DNA from: Bacteroides caecimuris
Lineage (GTDB): Bacteria; Bacteroidota; Bacteroidia; Bacteroidales; Bacteroidaceae
Assembly: GCF_001688725.2 (NCBI RefSeq)
Contig: NZ_CP015401.2
Span: 1,302,001 to 1,366,000, forward strand
Length of the DNA: 64,000 nucleotides
Direction: 5' to 3'
Each line of letters begins with the position of its first letter. Within the stretch, counting starts at the first letter, position 1. This document shows positions 9,004 to 18,063 of the stretch, in pieces. The notes beneath the pieces are model-generated. The model was not told where the DNA came from. It did no database searches and saw only the letters and a list, made by a program, of their open reading frames with translations. Position numbers and translations under genes: made by a program.

Positions 9004-9048
9004 GCATAAAAAAAGAAGGTGCGCATTTTGACACACCTTCTTGCACCA

Positions 9049-9573
9049 CAGAAATACACACTGAAAATCAATACTTTACACTTCGAGTAAAACCACTGGT
9101 GCAACCTCGTTTCTTGCACCGCCTCCTGCTTTTATGCTTTTCCTGTAATCCGGTAATCCCGAAAAATAAAAAATCCCCCGAAACATTTCCCTTTTTCGGT
9201 CAAAATCCCTATATTTGCATCAGTTCCAAGAGCAAAGCGAAGCAATGCAGCGAAACCCGCACAGCTACCAAATCGCTACCGGCTACCGAACTTTCTACTC
9301 TTTAAGTCTTATCTACCAACCGATTACAAAAAAACGATTGTTTTTTTTGAAAAAAACTTTCTTTTTTCTTGAGATAATGGATGAAAAATGAGGTGCAGAC
9401 AGATTCTTAATGAAAAGAAGAAAGTATTTTTGCAGAAAATGGAATGATGATGTATATCAATTGTCTCTTTTAAACAAGTAAAAAAGGAATGTCTCTTCCC
9501 TGGTTTAAGGAAGAGAATAGGAGAGGGGAATAATTGTTTTGTGTGCGATATAAATGCCGGGCAAGATGTATGA
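9049..9573. other. Intergenic junction, no gene
   Basis: 525 bp without a convincing gene, joining mobile DNA to the sdaA end. It holds GGTGCAA-type repeats (near 9096 and 9115), a promoter-like TATATTTG (9210-9217, plus strand) followed by a purine-rich leader with no downstream gene, and an A/T-rich tract near 9330-9360. The boundary between mobile and core DNA should lie here. Confidence 0.5.
9210..9217 (+). promoter_or_regulatory. Orphan -7 element TATATTTG
   Basis: Exact TAnnTTTG match with an ATTTCC at the -33 distance. No open frame follows, and the next gene is on the opposite strand. It may be the promoter of a gene lost when mobile DNA entered. Confidence 0.35.
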
Positions 9574-10782
9574 TTACATTTGCTTGTAATCCTTGGCCAA
9601 TCCTCCTTCACTTGTTTCTTTATAGAGTGACGGTAGGTCATGTCCGGTCTGTTGCATCACTTGCACTACTTTATCGAAAGAGACACGGTGCATGCCATCG
9701 GTGAAAGCTGAATAAAGATTAGCATCCAGCGCACGTGCGGCGGCGTATGCATTTCGTTCGATGCAGGGAATTTGTACCAATCCGCATACCGGGTCGCATG
9801 TCATTCCCAAATGGTGTTCCAAGCCCATTTCTGCTGCATACTCAATTTGTGCAGGACTGCCCCCGAACAATTGATTGGCGGCAGCCGAAGCCATTGCGCA
9901 GGCAACGCCTACTTCTCCCTGACAACCTACTTCTGCTCCGGAAATGGATGCGTTGAATTTGACGATATTGCCAAACAGGCCGGCAGTGGCTAACGCACGT
10001 AAAATGCGCATATCGCTAAAGTCACGGCTTTTTTGAAGATGATAAAGTACGGCAGGCATGACTCCGCAGGAACCACAAGTAGGAGCGGTTACTATTTTAC
10101 CACCGGAAGCATTTTCTTCACTTACGGCTAAAGCATAAGAGAAGACGAGTCCTCTGGATTGCAGGGATTGTTTGTATCCGGTAGCACGTATGTAATAAGT
10201 GGAAGCTTTCCGCCGGAGATTTAGTGGTCCGGGTAGTACGCCTTCTGCTTCGAGTCCACGGTGGATGGCATCTTTCATGGTAGTCCATACTTCAGCCAGG
10301 TAGTCCCATATATCTTCTTCTTCACATTCTTTTACATATTCCCAATAACTTTTTCCGGTATCTTCACACCATTGGAGTATTTCGGTCATGTTTTCCATAC
10401 CATATACATCGGGGCTTTCGATGGTTGGATTGTTATTATTTTCTGCCAGTGCACCACCGCCGATGCTATAAACAGTCCAATTCTCCTGCACTTTATTGTT
10501 GCTATCCAGAGCTGCGAATGTCATTCCGTTCGGATGAAACGGTAGAAAGACTTTGGGCTGCCACACAATTTCTACCGGGGCAATGGGTTGCAAGGTGTCT
10601 ATGATGGCCACATCCGTCATGTGGCCTTTGCCTGTAGCAGCTAAACTACCGTAAAGGGTTACTTTAAAAGATGCAGCATCCGGATGACGCTCCAGAAACA
10701 TTTCGGCAGCTTTACGTGGTCCCATAGTGTGGCTACTGGAAGGTCCTGTGCCTATTCTGTATAGCTCTTTAATCGATTTCAT
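9574..10782 (-). CDS. sdaA: L-serine ammonia-lyase, single chain
   Basis: 402 residues from [20 protein letters not shown]; the frame extends 19 codons upstream but this start matches the family. It deaminates L-serine to pyruvate and ammonia using a [4Fe-4S] cluster. The beta domain carries [10 protein letters not shown] near the N-terminus; the alpha domain carries [12 protein letters not shown] and [17 protein letters not shown], supplying the cluster cysteines. It lies downstream of mutS2 and the small ORF on the same strand and probably shares their transcript. Confidence 0.93.
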   Translation of the reverse strand: MKSIKELYRIGTGPSSSHTMGPRKAAEMFLERHPDAASFKVTLYGSLAATGKGHMTDVAIIDTLQPIAPVEIVWQPKVFLPFHPNGMTFAALDSNNKVQENWTVYSIGGGALAENNNNPTIESPDVYGMENMTEILQWCEDTGKSYWEYVKECEEEDIWDYLAEVWTTMKDAIHRGLEAEGVLPGPLNLRRKASTYYIRATGYKQSLQSRGLVFSYALAVSEENASGGKIVTAPTCGSCGVMPAVLYHLQKSRDFSDMRILRALATAGLFGNIVKFNASISGAEVGCQGEVGVACAMASAAANQLFGGSPAQIEYAAEMGLEHHLGMTCDPVCGLVQIPCIERNAYAAARALDANLYSAFTDGMHRVSFDKVVQVMQQTGHDLPSLYKETSEGGLAKDYKQM

Positions 10783-10801
10783 GACTGATGATGTGTTTTT
10801 G

Positions 10802-10906
10802 TTAATACCATTTCTTTTTTCTGAAGTACAAATATACAATAATACCGATAATTGCCATTACAATCCAAGCAAATAAATACCCGTATTGCCATTCGAGCTC
10901 GGGCAT
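10802..10906 (-). CDS. Small membrane ORF with CorA-like tail
   Basis: A 34-codon frame between mutS2 and sdaA: MPELEWQYGYLFAW, then a hydrophobic helix IVMAIIGIIVYLYF and a basic end RKKKWY. The pattern (aromatic loop, last transmembrane helix, YFRKKKW end) is that of the C-terminal helix of CorA-type Mg2+ transporters. A stop codon lies seven codons before the ATG, so no longer CorA frame exists here. It is either a relic of a deleted corA or a small membrane protein; spacing (32 bp after mutS2, 19 bp before sdaA) allows translation within the operon. Confidence 0.45.
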   Translation of the reverse strand: MPELEWQYGYLFAWIVMAIIGIIVYLYFRKKKWY

Positions 10907-10937
10907 CCATTTGTTCTTTGGACGTTTTGTTTACAGG

Positions 10938-13439
10938 TTAGTCCAAATCGACTACTGTGATTCCGGCACCGCCAAACTGCACATGTTCGTCGGCATAGTG
11001 ATTCACTCCCGGTACGGTGGCCAGATACTGGCGGATTAGTGTACGAAGTATTCCCGTTCCTGTGCCGTGAAGGATACGTACACGGTTCATGCCGACTAAT
11101 ATGGCGTCATCAATAAAATAGGTGACTGCTTGCAGAGCTTCGTCTCCGCGCATTCCGCGTACGTCAATGTCTTGTTTGAAGCTAAGCTTCTTTTCGTACA
11201 TCTGATCGTGTGTCTGGCTACTGACAAAGGTGCTTTTGGCGATTCCTTCCGTCTTGGGTGCGTTATTGGTACGTTCCAGACGGTCTGTTTTTACGGTCGT
11301 TTTTATACTTCCAAAAGCAACGGTCGCATTTTTACCATTGATTTCCATCACTTGGCCGACACTTGTCTGTCCTTTGATTTTTACATTATCACCTACTGCA
11401 ATCGGCACTATTTTAGGAGCACTTGACGGGGAAGAGGCTGCGGCTTTCGGTTCGTTTTTCTTATTTTTCTTCCGTTCTTGTTTCTCCTTTAATTTCTCCA
11501 TTTTCCGCGCAATCTTCTCTTCATGCTCTTTAGAAGCCAGCGCATCTAAAGAAGTACGGAAGTCTGTCAGCTCCTGACGTGCTTGGCGTGTCTTTTCCTT
11601 TTCAGCTTGTGCTTCCTTGATGGTGCGTATTGTATTTTCAATGCGTGCATTGGATTCCTGGAGCATCCGTTCCGCTTCTTCTTTTGCTTGCCGGATGATC
11701 TCTTTCCTTGATTTCTGTAACTCTTCCATTTCCGTTTGGTAGCGGGCAATGGTTTCTTCCATGTGCTTTTCCCGTTGACGGATAGTTTGACGTTTTCCTT
11801 CCCAGTAACGCTTGTCGCGCACGATGTCCTGAAGGTATTTGTCGGCATTGATATATTCGCTTCCTACGATTTCCGAAGCATCTGCAATGACATCTTCCGG
11901 CAATCCGATTTTTCGTGCGATTTCTACGGCAAACGAACTTCCGGGATTTCCGATTTGTAGTTGGAAAAGTGCTTGCATGAGATGGCGGTCGTAAAGCATG
12001 GCTCCGTTCACTACTCCTTCATGATCTTCGGCAAAATGTTTCAGATTCTGGTAGTGGGTGGTGATGACTCCGAAGGTTCTTTTCTGGTTGAAACGTTTCA
12101 GGACGGCTTCGGCAATAGCACCTCCAATTTGCGGTTCCGTACCTCCACCGAACTCGTCAATCAGGATAAGGCTCCGTTTGTTGCAACTTTTCATCATGAT
12201 TTTCATATTGGTCAGGTGAGAAGAGTAGGTACTCAAATCGTCTTCAATAGATTGCTCATCACCAATATCGATAAAGATGCTGCTGAATATACCGGTGTGA
12301 CTGCGTTCGTGCAAGGGAATGAGCATACCGCATTGCAACATATATTGCAGTAAACCGACTGTTTTGAGGCAGACGGACTTACCTCCGGCATTCGGACCGG
12401 ATATAATAAGAATACGTTGTTTTTGATTCAGTTCTATATCCAGCGGTACGACTTTCTTTCCGTGTTTGGCAAGTGAAAGTTGTAATAAAGGATGCACAGC
12501 CATTGTCCAGTCCAGTAGTTGCTCATTCTCTACAGCGGGCTTCAGGCTATTGGTCTGTATGGCGAAATAGCTTTTCGCACGGATAAAATCTATTTCTGCC
12601 AGAAATTCGTATGATTGAAGAATTTCCGGGATAGACGGACGGAGCACGTTTGAAAACTCGGTAAGGATGCGAATAATTTCGCGTCGTTCGTCGCCTTCGA
12701 GTTCGCGAATACGGTTGTTGGCTTCTACGACTTCCGCCGGTTCTATAAACACGGTTTTTCCGCTAGCGGATTCGTCGTGTACAATACCTTTGATTTTTCG
12801 CTTGAGTCCGGGGGCGACGGGGATTACCAAACGTCCGTCACGCATGGTGGGAGCTACGTCTTTATCTACGTATCCTTCGGATTGTGCGTTGCGCAAGATG
12901 CTGTTTAACGAGCGGGAAATATTTCCCATCGTACTGGCAAGCTCGCGACGTATACGGGCTAATTCGGTGGAAGCATTATCCTTGATTTTTCCATATTTGT
13001 TAAGGATGCCGTCTATTTTTCCTATCAGTTGTGGGAAAACGGCTATATCTCCTGCCAATCGTTTCAGGCTGGGGTAGGGGGTGTCGTTCTCTTCTTCATC
13101 TTCATTTCGATGGAGAAAGCGTACAATGTCACGGATGGTTTCTAACGAACGGCGCAGGTCGAATAGTTCTTGCTCGTCCAGATACATTCCTTCTATCCGC
13201 ACTCGCTTTAGCGAAGGGCGGACATCAAAGAAAAATTGATCGGGAAATCCATCTTCTTCCTGAATGATGCGAACAAACTCTGTTACCTGGTTTAATTTTT
13301 CCTCTACTTCTTCATATTGCTCAGAAAAGTTCATGTCTGTGACTCTTTCTTCGCCTAAAGTGCTGAGACACTTATCTTTTAGTAACTGCCTGATTTGATC
13401 GAATCCTATCTTTTGCTCAAAATTTTGAGGGTATATCAT
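10938..13439 (-). CDS. mutS2: Endonuclease MutS2
   Basis: 833 residues from MIYPQNFEQKIGFDQIRQLL; an upstream Met at 13466 is less likely. MutS core and lever regions occupy roughly the first 330 residues, then the ATPase with Walker A SGPNAGGKSVCLKT and Walker B LILIDEFGGGTEP, a long coiled coil (KRQTIRQREKHMEE onward, Glu/Lys-rich), a linker, and a C-terminal Smr nuclease domain (DIDVRGMRGDEAL, RILHGTGTGILR). MutS2 suppresses recombination and acts in ribosome rescue in other bacteria. Confidence 0.95.
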   Translation of the reverse strand: MIYPQNFEQKIGFDQIRQLLKDKCLSTLGEERVTDMNFSEQYEEVEEKLNQVTEFVRIIQEEDGFPDQFFFDVRPSLKRVRIEGMYLDEQELFDLRRSLETIRDIVRFLHRNEDEEENDTPYPSLKRLAGDIAVFPQLIGKIDGILNKYGKIKDNASTELARIRRELASTMGNISRSLNSILRNAQSEGYVDKDVAPTMRDGRLVIPVAPGLKRKIKGIVHDESASGKTVFIEPAEVVEANNRIRELEGDERREIIRILTEFSNVLRPSIPEILQSYEFLAEIDFIRAKSYFAIQTNSLKPAVENEQLLDWTMAVHPLLQLSLAKHGKKVVPLDIELNQKQRILIISGPNAGGKSVCLKTVGLLQYMLQCGMLIPLHERSHTGIFSSIFIDIGDEQSIEDDLSTYSSHLTNMKIMMKSCNKRSLILIDEFGGGTEPQIGGAIAEAVLKRFNQKRTFGVITTHYQNLKHFAEDHEGVVNGAMLYDRHLMQALFQLQIGNPGSSFAVEIARKIGLPEDVIADASEIVGSEYINADKYLQDIVRDKRYWEGKRQTIRQREKHMEETIARYQTEMEELQKSRKEIIRQAKEEAERMLQESNARIENTIRTIKEAQAEKEKTRQARQELTDFRTSLDALASKEHEEKIARKMEKLKEKQERKKNKKNEPKAAASSPSSAPKIVPIAVGDNVKIKGQTSVGQVMEINGKNATVAFGSIKTTVKTDRLERTNNAPKTEGIAKSTFVSSQTHDQMYEKKLSFKQDIDVRGMRGDEALQAVTYFIDDAILVGMNRVRILHGTGTGILRTLIRQYLATVPGVNHYADEHVQFGGAGITVVDLD

Positions 13440-13463
13440 ATCTTTGTTCTTACTAATGGACTG

Positions 13464-13471
13464 CAAAAATA
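13464..13471 (-). promoter_or_regulatory. -7 element of mutS2
   Basis: Reads TATTTTTG on the minus strand, an exact TAnnTTTG, 24 bp before the mutS2 ATG at 13439. The -33 match is poor. Confidence 0.5.
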
Positions 13472-13501
13472 CGATTATTTTGCGAAAAAATTATCAGAAT
13501 G

Positions 13502-13532
13502 TTTGCAGATTTAAAAATGATTCGTATCTTTG
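13502..13532 (+). promoter_or_regulatory. Promoter of tRNA-Ser
   Basis: TTTG (13502-13505), exactly 19 bp, then TATCTTTG (13525-13532): a perfect Bacteroides promoter 40 bp before the tRNA. It supports the genus-level assignment. Confidence 0.8.
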
Positions 13533-13572
13533 CACCGCTTTCAACGGAAAGCACTTCTGATAAAGGAGTTTT

Positions 13573-13657
13573 GGAGAGGTGGCAGAGTGGTCGATTGCGG
13601 CGGTCTTGAAAACCGTTGTACTGCGAGGTACCCGGGGTTCGAATCCCTGTCTCTCCG
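13573..13657 (+). tRNA. tRNA-Ser (anticodon UGA)
   Basis: Class II tRNA: acceptor GGAGAGG pairs with TCTCTCC (one G-U), D-loop GGCAGAGTGGTCGA, anticodon loop CTTGAAA with TGA, a long variable arm around GTACTGCGAGGTAC, and T-loop GGTTCGAATCC. CCA is not encoded. Its 3' end is the integration target of the adjoining element; the integration leaves the tRNA intact. Confidence 0.95.
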
Positions 13658-13658
13658 C
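13646..13658 (+). repeat. att core, left (in tRNA-Ser)
   Basis: CCTGTCTCTCCGC covering the last bases of the tRNA gene. Near-copies are at 23653-23665 and 48686-48698. Confidence 0.7.
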
Positions 13659-13692
13659 AATAAACGCTGAAAATCAGCAAATTGCAAAGCAA

Positions 13693-13730
13693 ACACCCAA
13701 TTTTACACCCAAGAATGTAAAATTGGGTGT
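13693..13730. repeat. Arm-type repeats near left att
   Basis: ACACCCAA at 13693-13700 and 13705-13712 (4-bp spacer), and an inverted copy TTGGGTGT at 13723-13730. The outer copies also form a long hairpin (CAATTTTACA with TGTAAAATTG). The same paired arrangement lies at 23516-23535, so these are probably integrase arm-binding sites; the hairpin may also terminate the tRNA transcript. Confidence 0.6.
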
Positions 13731-13857
13731 TTTTGTATTCTTTAAGATTGATAGTATGGGAAGGTAAGTGGAAAACCTCCCTTTTAACGTGCAAACCACT
13801 TGTTTTTTCTTGGATATAACGGGGAATTTACGGATTAATCTCAACTATTAAAAACTG

Positions 13858-14997
13858 TCATTCAACAAGTTCAAATTCACATTTTCCCGATTCACATCCA
13901 TTGAATATAACAGCAATCTGATGAATGCCGGGATAAAAAGTTCTTGTCGTTATGGGGCGAAACGAATGTTTCCTATTGACTTCCGTAATGGAGTTTCCTT
14001 TGTATTCCTTCTCACTGATTTTATAGACTTTCCTCGTCATCTCTCCATTCATTTTCCGATAATAGATTCCGTATTCCAATCTTATTGTCCGTTTTTCCGT
14101 ATTATAATTGTTTAGATTAAAACAAAATTCAACAGAATCACCCATTTTTATTCTTTTTGTAAGAATCTTAAAGTCACCTATGCTGATATTGTCATTCAAA
14201 CTCAGTCCAAACAGGTTCAATATCTCGTGATTCCCCTGCTTAAGCAATGTTCGGCATCCATGCTTGATAACCCAATCAATATTCTCTGATTGCCCTTTCC
14301 ATTTTTTAGCCAAAGCAATTACGATTTGTGGATTATCCTTTGAAATATCGTTCAGGTTATTGGCAACACTCAACCTTACAAACCTGGATGGATCGTTTTT
14401 CAGATTTTCCATAATCGGAATGATGGGAGCTGGATTTTCTTTTAATTTAGGCAATGACATCGCCCACGGCAGACGAGGTCTGCACCCTTCCGATGCAAGC
14501 CTCCTTACCCCCCAGTGCGGATGTTTTGACCAAGCCAACATCTGTTTCATCATTTCATCTTGATATTTCACAATAAAGGCATGGGTCACAAATTCGCAAG
14601 TCGTGAATTGCGTAATTCGCTCAATGGCTTTCACTGATGTCTCATAGTCCTCTATTCCATATCGCTCCACATAATGGTCCAAAATAACCCCATATTCTAA
14701 TGTCAGCAAATTGAAATTTTTATCGTCTATCTTTGAAAAATCGAGCAGTCTAACTTTTACACAGTCTAATAATTTAAAGATTTTCGCAACAGCTTCTTTA
14801 TACTCGGTTGGCATAAACTTGTGCAGAACAGTAGTTATGTGTGCAATCCGCTGCTTATAACCTCTGTTCTCCCATTCTTCATCCATAACTAAAGTTACAA
14901 ACTTGTCTACACTCATGTTCTGGAGAACAAGAGACAAGTCGTTGACAAACCTTCCAAAGAATGGCTTATCAAACATATTTTTAAAAGATTCTGCCAT
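13858..14997 (-). CDS. AlkC/AlkD-like DNA alkylation repair protein
   Basis: 379 residues. Residues about 30-250 are alpha-helical HEAT-like repeats with the family's WSKHPHWGVRRLASEG and DPSRFVRLSVANNLNDISKDNP stretches; an aromatic and acidic patch for lesion recognition is plausible but I cannot place the catalytic residues. The C-terminal ~100 residues (VEFCFNLNNYNTEKRTIRLE, HQIAVIFNG) look like an Ig-like beta domain, as described for AlkC. AlkC/AlkD glycosylases remove positively charged N3/N7-alkylpurines. It is cargo next to the left end of unit A, with its own strand and no close partner. Confidence 0.75.
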   Translation of the reverse strand: MAESFKNMFDKPFFGRFVNDLSLVLQNMSVDKFVTLVMDEEWENRGYKQRIAHITTVLHKFMPTEYKEAVAKIFKLLDCVKVRLLDFSKIDDKNFNLLTLEYGVILDHYVERYGIEDYETSVKAIERITQFTTCEFVTHAFIVKYQDEMMKQMLAWSKHPHWGVRRLASEGCRPRLPWAMSLPKLKENPAPIIPIMENLKNDPSRFVRLSVANNLNDISKDNPQIVIALAKKWKGQSENIDWVIKHGCRTLLKQGNHEILNLFGLSLNDNISIGDFKILTKRIKMGDSVEFCFNLNNYNTEKRTIRLEYGIYYRKMNGEMTRKVYKISEKEYKGNSITEVNRKHSFRPITTRTFYPGIHQIAVIFNGCESGKCEFELVE

Positions 14998-15411
14998 TAC
15001 TTTTATCTTACTACTATACCATTTTCGATGTTGATTTCAATTTCATAGTCCTTTATATCCTTGATTCCGATGCCGCTATGAGTTCTTTATCTGCTTCGAT
15101 ATTCTTCATCTACAAAATAATACAATGCTCCATAGCACGATGGAGCGATTTATAAATGCAGAAGCACAAACTACTGATGCAACACTCGAAGTCGAAAGTC
15201 GTAGGAAACCTTGTGTACAGATGTAGAGGTAGCAGCCCATGCTGTATGCGTGAGAACCACTATGCAATCCCAGTACACTGGTGAATTTCCTACGTTCTCG
15301 ACTTACAAGAGAGCATAACGCTTCTTATTTTCTTATTTCTTGGAAAGAGTTGCCCCTATCCGAATGCAAAATTAGTTATTTTATTGATGTTTTGGATTAT
15401 ATAGAGCGGAA
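14998..15411. other. Intergenic stretch with structured segment
   Basis: No gene seen. It contains a 7-bp hairpin GCTCCAT/ATGGAGC (15127-15146) and the larger paired structure described at 15189-15304. Confidence 0.5.
15189..15304 (-). ncRNA. Structured RNA candidate downstream of MOBV gene
   Basis: Nested complementary segments: 15189-15194 with 15299-15304 (AAGTCG/CGACTT), 15200-15208 with 15286-15294 (CGTAGGAAA/TTTCCTACG), and 15213-15218 with 15273-15278 (GTGTAC/GTACAC), separated by asymmetric internal loops and closing a 54-nt inner part with smaller helices. The strand is uncertain; it is placed on the minus strand with the neighbouring genes. It could be an RNA, a small inverted-repeat element, or a protein-binding site. 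Confidence 0.4.
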
Positions 15412-16815
15412 TTATAGCTTGAATCCTCTATTTTTTCTTGGCTCTTCCGCTGACTGTCGTAAACTTTGCCGTAATTTATTCCACTGTTCTTTGAACCATT
15501 CGTCTATCGACTGCTTGTTTATGGTCAGTATCAGTTTGCTATCATCGGTTGGATTCTTTTCCACCTTGAAAATATCATTCTTGATGTCAAACTTCCGTCT
15601 GTGTTCTTCGGAATAAATCCTGCCATTGCACCTGATAGCCTCTTTCTTGGTCAGGAGGCTCTCTATCATTTCTTTGGTGAAGCCGATGGCAGCACACAAT
15701 TTTTCCATTCTCAACATCTCCCTGAGCATCGGAAACCACTTGAAAGCCTTTTCAAGCAAGGTATTCAGCCGTGATATTTCCTTGTCTTTGGCTTCAAGTT
15801 CCTGATTGTGTATTCCTTGAAGATTGCGTATCTGCTTGCCGTGCTGTTCCTGCATACGTTGCATTTGGGCTTTCAAGTCATCAATGCCCTTGTCCCGTTT
15901 GGCAATTTCCTGACGCAATTCGTCATTGGATTGCTCCAGTTTCTTCATTTTCCCGCTGCCGAAAAGAGAACCCACTCCGCTTGCTATGACAGTGGCAGCA
16001 TCGGTAGCCACGCTTTTGAGCTTGTCCGTGCGTATCTCCGATTTTACCTGTCTGAGTTCCTGTTCTGCAAGGTTTACCTGCTGTTCCTTATGCCGCTTTA
16101 TGGCTTCTATGCGTTGCAGTTCGGCTTTCTGTTTCTCAATGATGAAATCGTTTCGTTCCAAATGTTCTTTGCCAGTAACATTTTTTGATTGCCCACGTTC
16201 CATCATTAGAATGTCTGATGCCAAAGTCTGCATTGCTGCCATATCCTCGTCATTGAGTTTGCGGCTCTTTCCTGTATCGTGGTTCATCCAGTCAAAAACA
16301 ATATGGGCATGATAATTCGGCTTGAACCATTTTCCACCCACTTGGAAACTCTCCTTGTCTTCTGTGTCAGGCTTTCCACCCAGCCAATGCCCCTCATCCT
16401 TATGCAGGAATATTTGGAGTGGCGTGATGCCCCAGCGTCTTTGGCACTCCTCGCCAAATTTATGCACATCTGCCAGTGTGGTGTCAGGTCTGATGAGCAA
16501 TACTCCCTCACGTATGGGGGAACATCCTGCCACCTTGATTATTTTACCATTCTTTCCTTTGCGTTCCCGCTCTTTTTCCTGCATGGCACGTCCGGTCTTT
16601 TCCTTGACCATCCGTTTGATATTGTCGTAGTGCGTTTGCAGTTCGAGAGTGCCGAAGTTCGGGTTTATCCATTGTTCGTTGTCGGCAGAAAGTTCGGACA
16701 CAACATAGATTTTGGACATCCCGATGTTTCGTATATACTCGGCAGTCCTTCGGTTATGCGCCTCACTCGATGCGATGTTGCAAGGCTTTATGTGTATGCT
16801 TGATTTTGTTGCCAT
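15412..16815 (-). CDS. MOBV-type relaxase/mobilization protein
   Basis: 467 residues. The N-terminal half is the Mob/Pre (MOBV) domain: SSIHIKPCNIASSEAHNRR, then FLHKDEGHW and NYHAHIVFDWMNHDTGKSR with the His motif that binds the metal. Residues about 215-340 form a long coiled coil (KAELQRIEAIKRHKEQQVNL; MKKLEQSNDELRQEIAKRD), and the tail is basic. This matches the NBU1 MobN1/BmpH kind of mobilization protein, which nicks oriT and uses a resident conjugative element for transfer. The hairpin-rich DNA upstream (16838-17026) is the likely oriT. Confidence 0.88.
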   Translation of the reverse strand: MATKSSIHIKPCNIASSEAHNRRTAEYIRNIGMSKIYVVSELSADNEQWINPNFGTLELQTHYDNIKRMVKEKTGRAMQEKERERKGKNGKIIKVAGCSPIREGVLLIRPDTTLADVHKFGEECQRRWGITPLQIFLHKDEGHWLGGKPDTEDKESFQVGGKWFKPNYHAHIVFDWMNHDTGKSRKLNDEDMAAMQTLASDILMMERGQSKNVTGKEHLERNDFIIEKQKAELQRIEAIKRHKEQQVNLAEQELRQVKSEIRTDKLKSVATDAATVIASGVGSLFGSGKMKKLEQSNDELRQEIAKRDKGIDDLKAQMQRMQEQHGKQIRNLQGIHNQELEAKDKEISRLNTLLEKAFKWFPMLREMLRMEKLCAAIGFTKEMIESLLTKKEAIRCNGRIYSEEHRRKFDIKNDIFKVEKNPTDDSKLILTINKQSIDEWFKEQWNKLRQSLRQSAEEPRKNRGFKL

Positions 16816-16837
16816 AGCTTCTTTTTTTTGTTTACAT

Positions 16838-17026
16838 TAGATTACTTTGTCCGCTTCCGTAACGGGGTTCTTAGGGGTAACCCATAAGCGGAGATTGCAA
16901 AGAGAGGGTCACTCTTTGCTCGGGGTTCTCAGGGGTGAAACGCCCTGAGTGGGTCATTAGGGCAAAGTCCTAATCCCCTCGGGAGAGCCCACAACTACGA
17001 AAGCGGAGCGTGTAGTTATAGTGGGC
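16838..17026. other. Candidate oriT (hairpin cluster)
   Basis: The 210 bp between the relaxase start and the primase end hold at least four hairpins in series: GCAAAGAG/CTCTTTGC (16897-16919), CTCAGGG/CCCTGAG (about 16927-16949), ATTAGG/CCTAAT (about 16957-16974), and GCCCAC...GTAG/GTGGGC (16987-17026). Such clusters directly upstream of mob genes mark oriT in Bacteroides mobilizable elements. The last hairpin may double as the primase terminator. Confidence 0.6.
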
Positions 17027-17982
17027 TATAACCGAAAGCCGTTCTTCTTTTTCGGTGGCTGGGTGTGCGTCTCTTTTACGGATTGGATTTGCCCTTTTCT
17101 TTCAGCCTGTTTCTGTAGGTATTCGTTCAAGTCCTTGCATTCGCTGTAGGTCTGCGAAGCGTCACGGATGTATAAATCCCTGCCGTATTCCATACGGATT
17201 TGCCGGAGTGCTTCCATCCCTGCACGGTCATTGTCAAAGAAACAATGGATGCGCTCGTAGCTACCCAAAGGATAGAGAGCCTTGCTTACATTCGATACGG
17301 AGTTCAGCACAATGTAGTCCTGTCCGTCCAACTCCGGATAATTCGGGCAGCTCTCCTGTCTCAATGTCAGAAAGGAGAGGTAGTCCATGAATCCCTCGAA
17401 CACATAACACGTTTCCCTCGCTTTTCCCGACTGTCTGATATGGGAGATTTCCTTAGGGGCTATACAGCCTTTGAAATAGCGGTTGCGAATCTCATAGCCG
17501 CCCGATACATTAGGAAAGGCAATGGCGAAATACCGCCTGCCGTTGTTGGTGAAATGAGCTTCTCTGCATTCTCTTTTTGCCAGTTCCGTATTTATTCCCC
17601 TTTCCTGCAAATAGGAGAGCAGGGCAGGAGAAGAGAGCGGTACAATCTCCAGTTGCTGGAAACTTGGCTCGGAAAATGATTGCTTGCCAAAAGAGAAAGA
17701 CACTGGGCGGATGTGTGGTGTCTGTTCCTCAATTTTCTGTAAGATGTAGGAAATGCAGGTGGAACAATAAAGCTCCTGTGCCAGTTCGATGATGCCGCCA
17801 CCTTTGCCGAGTGCAAAATCATACCATTGGTTACGTTCTGTATTCACTTTGAACGAGGCTTCCGTTTCTTCCCTTAGCGGTGATTTATACCATAGGTTGA
17901 TACCCTGTTGTTTGACGGGAGAATATCCCAAACTGTGAAGATAATCTGCTATCCTGATTTGCTTGGTTGTCTGTATATCCAT
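17026..17982 (-). CDS. Element primase, CHC2-like plus Toprim
   Basis: 318 residues. The N-terminal 90 residues (IADYLHSLGYSPVKQQGINL, LWYKSPLREETEASFKV, NQWYDFALGKGGGIIELA) are the zinc-finger-type primase entry domain, without an obvious full cysteine set. Toprim motifs follow: VFEGFMDYLSFL near 195 and IHCFFDNDRAG near 247. The tail PPKKKNGFRL matches the tail of the truncated homologue at 4063-4497. In NBU1 the equivalent PrmN1 primes replication or strand synthesis after transfer; its gene sits beside the iteron cluster, as here. Confidence 0.85.
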   Translation of the reverse strand: MDIQTTKQIRIADYLHSLGYSPVKQQGINLWYKSPLREETEASFKVNTERNQWYDFALGKGGGIIELAQELYCSTCISYILQKIEEQTPHIRPVSFSFGKQSFSEPSFQQLEIVPLSSPALLSYLQERGINTELAKRECREAHFTNNGRRYFAIAFPNVSGGYEIRNRYFKGCIAPKEISHIRQSGKARETCYVFEGFMDYLSFLTLRQESCPNYPELDGQDYIVLNSVSNVSKALYPLGSYERIHCFFDNDRAGMEALRQIRMEYGRDLYIRDASQTYSECKDLNEYLQKQAERKGQIQSVKETHTQPPKKKNGFRL

Positions 17983-18063
17983 AAAATGATTGTTTTAGTA
18001 GTTGGTGAATTGATTTATTTTTCTTTTCGCCCGTACCATTTTAAGAAGTACGGTCTATATAAC

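Larger units (their letters stand above)
7195..9048 (-). mobile_element. IS1182-family element (about 1.85 kb)
   Basis: Related ends: the left begins TGGTGCAAGGAGGTGTGTCG and the complement of the right begins TGGTGCAAGAAGGTGTGTCA, with further imperfect agreement around the ACCTTCTTTTTT tract. Within this lies one transposase gene and, between it and the right end, a strong hairpin (8970-9003). The exact terminal bases and a target duplication are not certain. The 56 bp between IS21 copy 1 and this element (7139-7194) carry no gene. Confidence 0.8.

Noticed and set aside
13453..13794. 113-codon minus-strand frame over the tRNA
   Set aside because: It is the antisense of tRNA-Ser and the att region.
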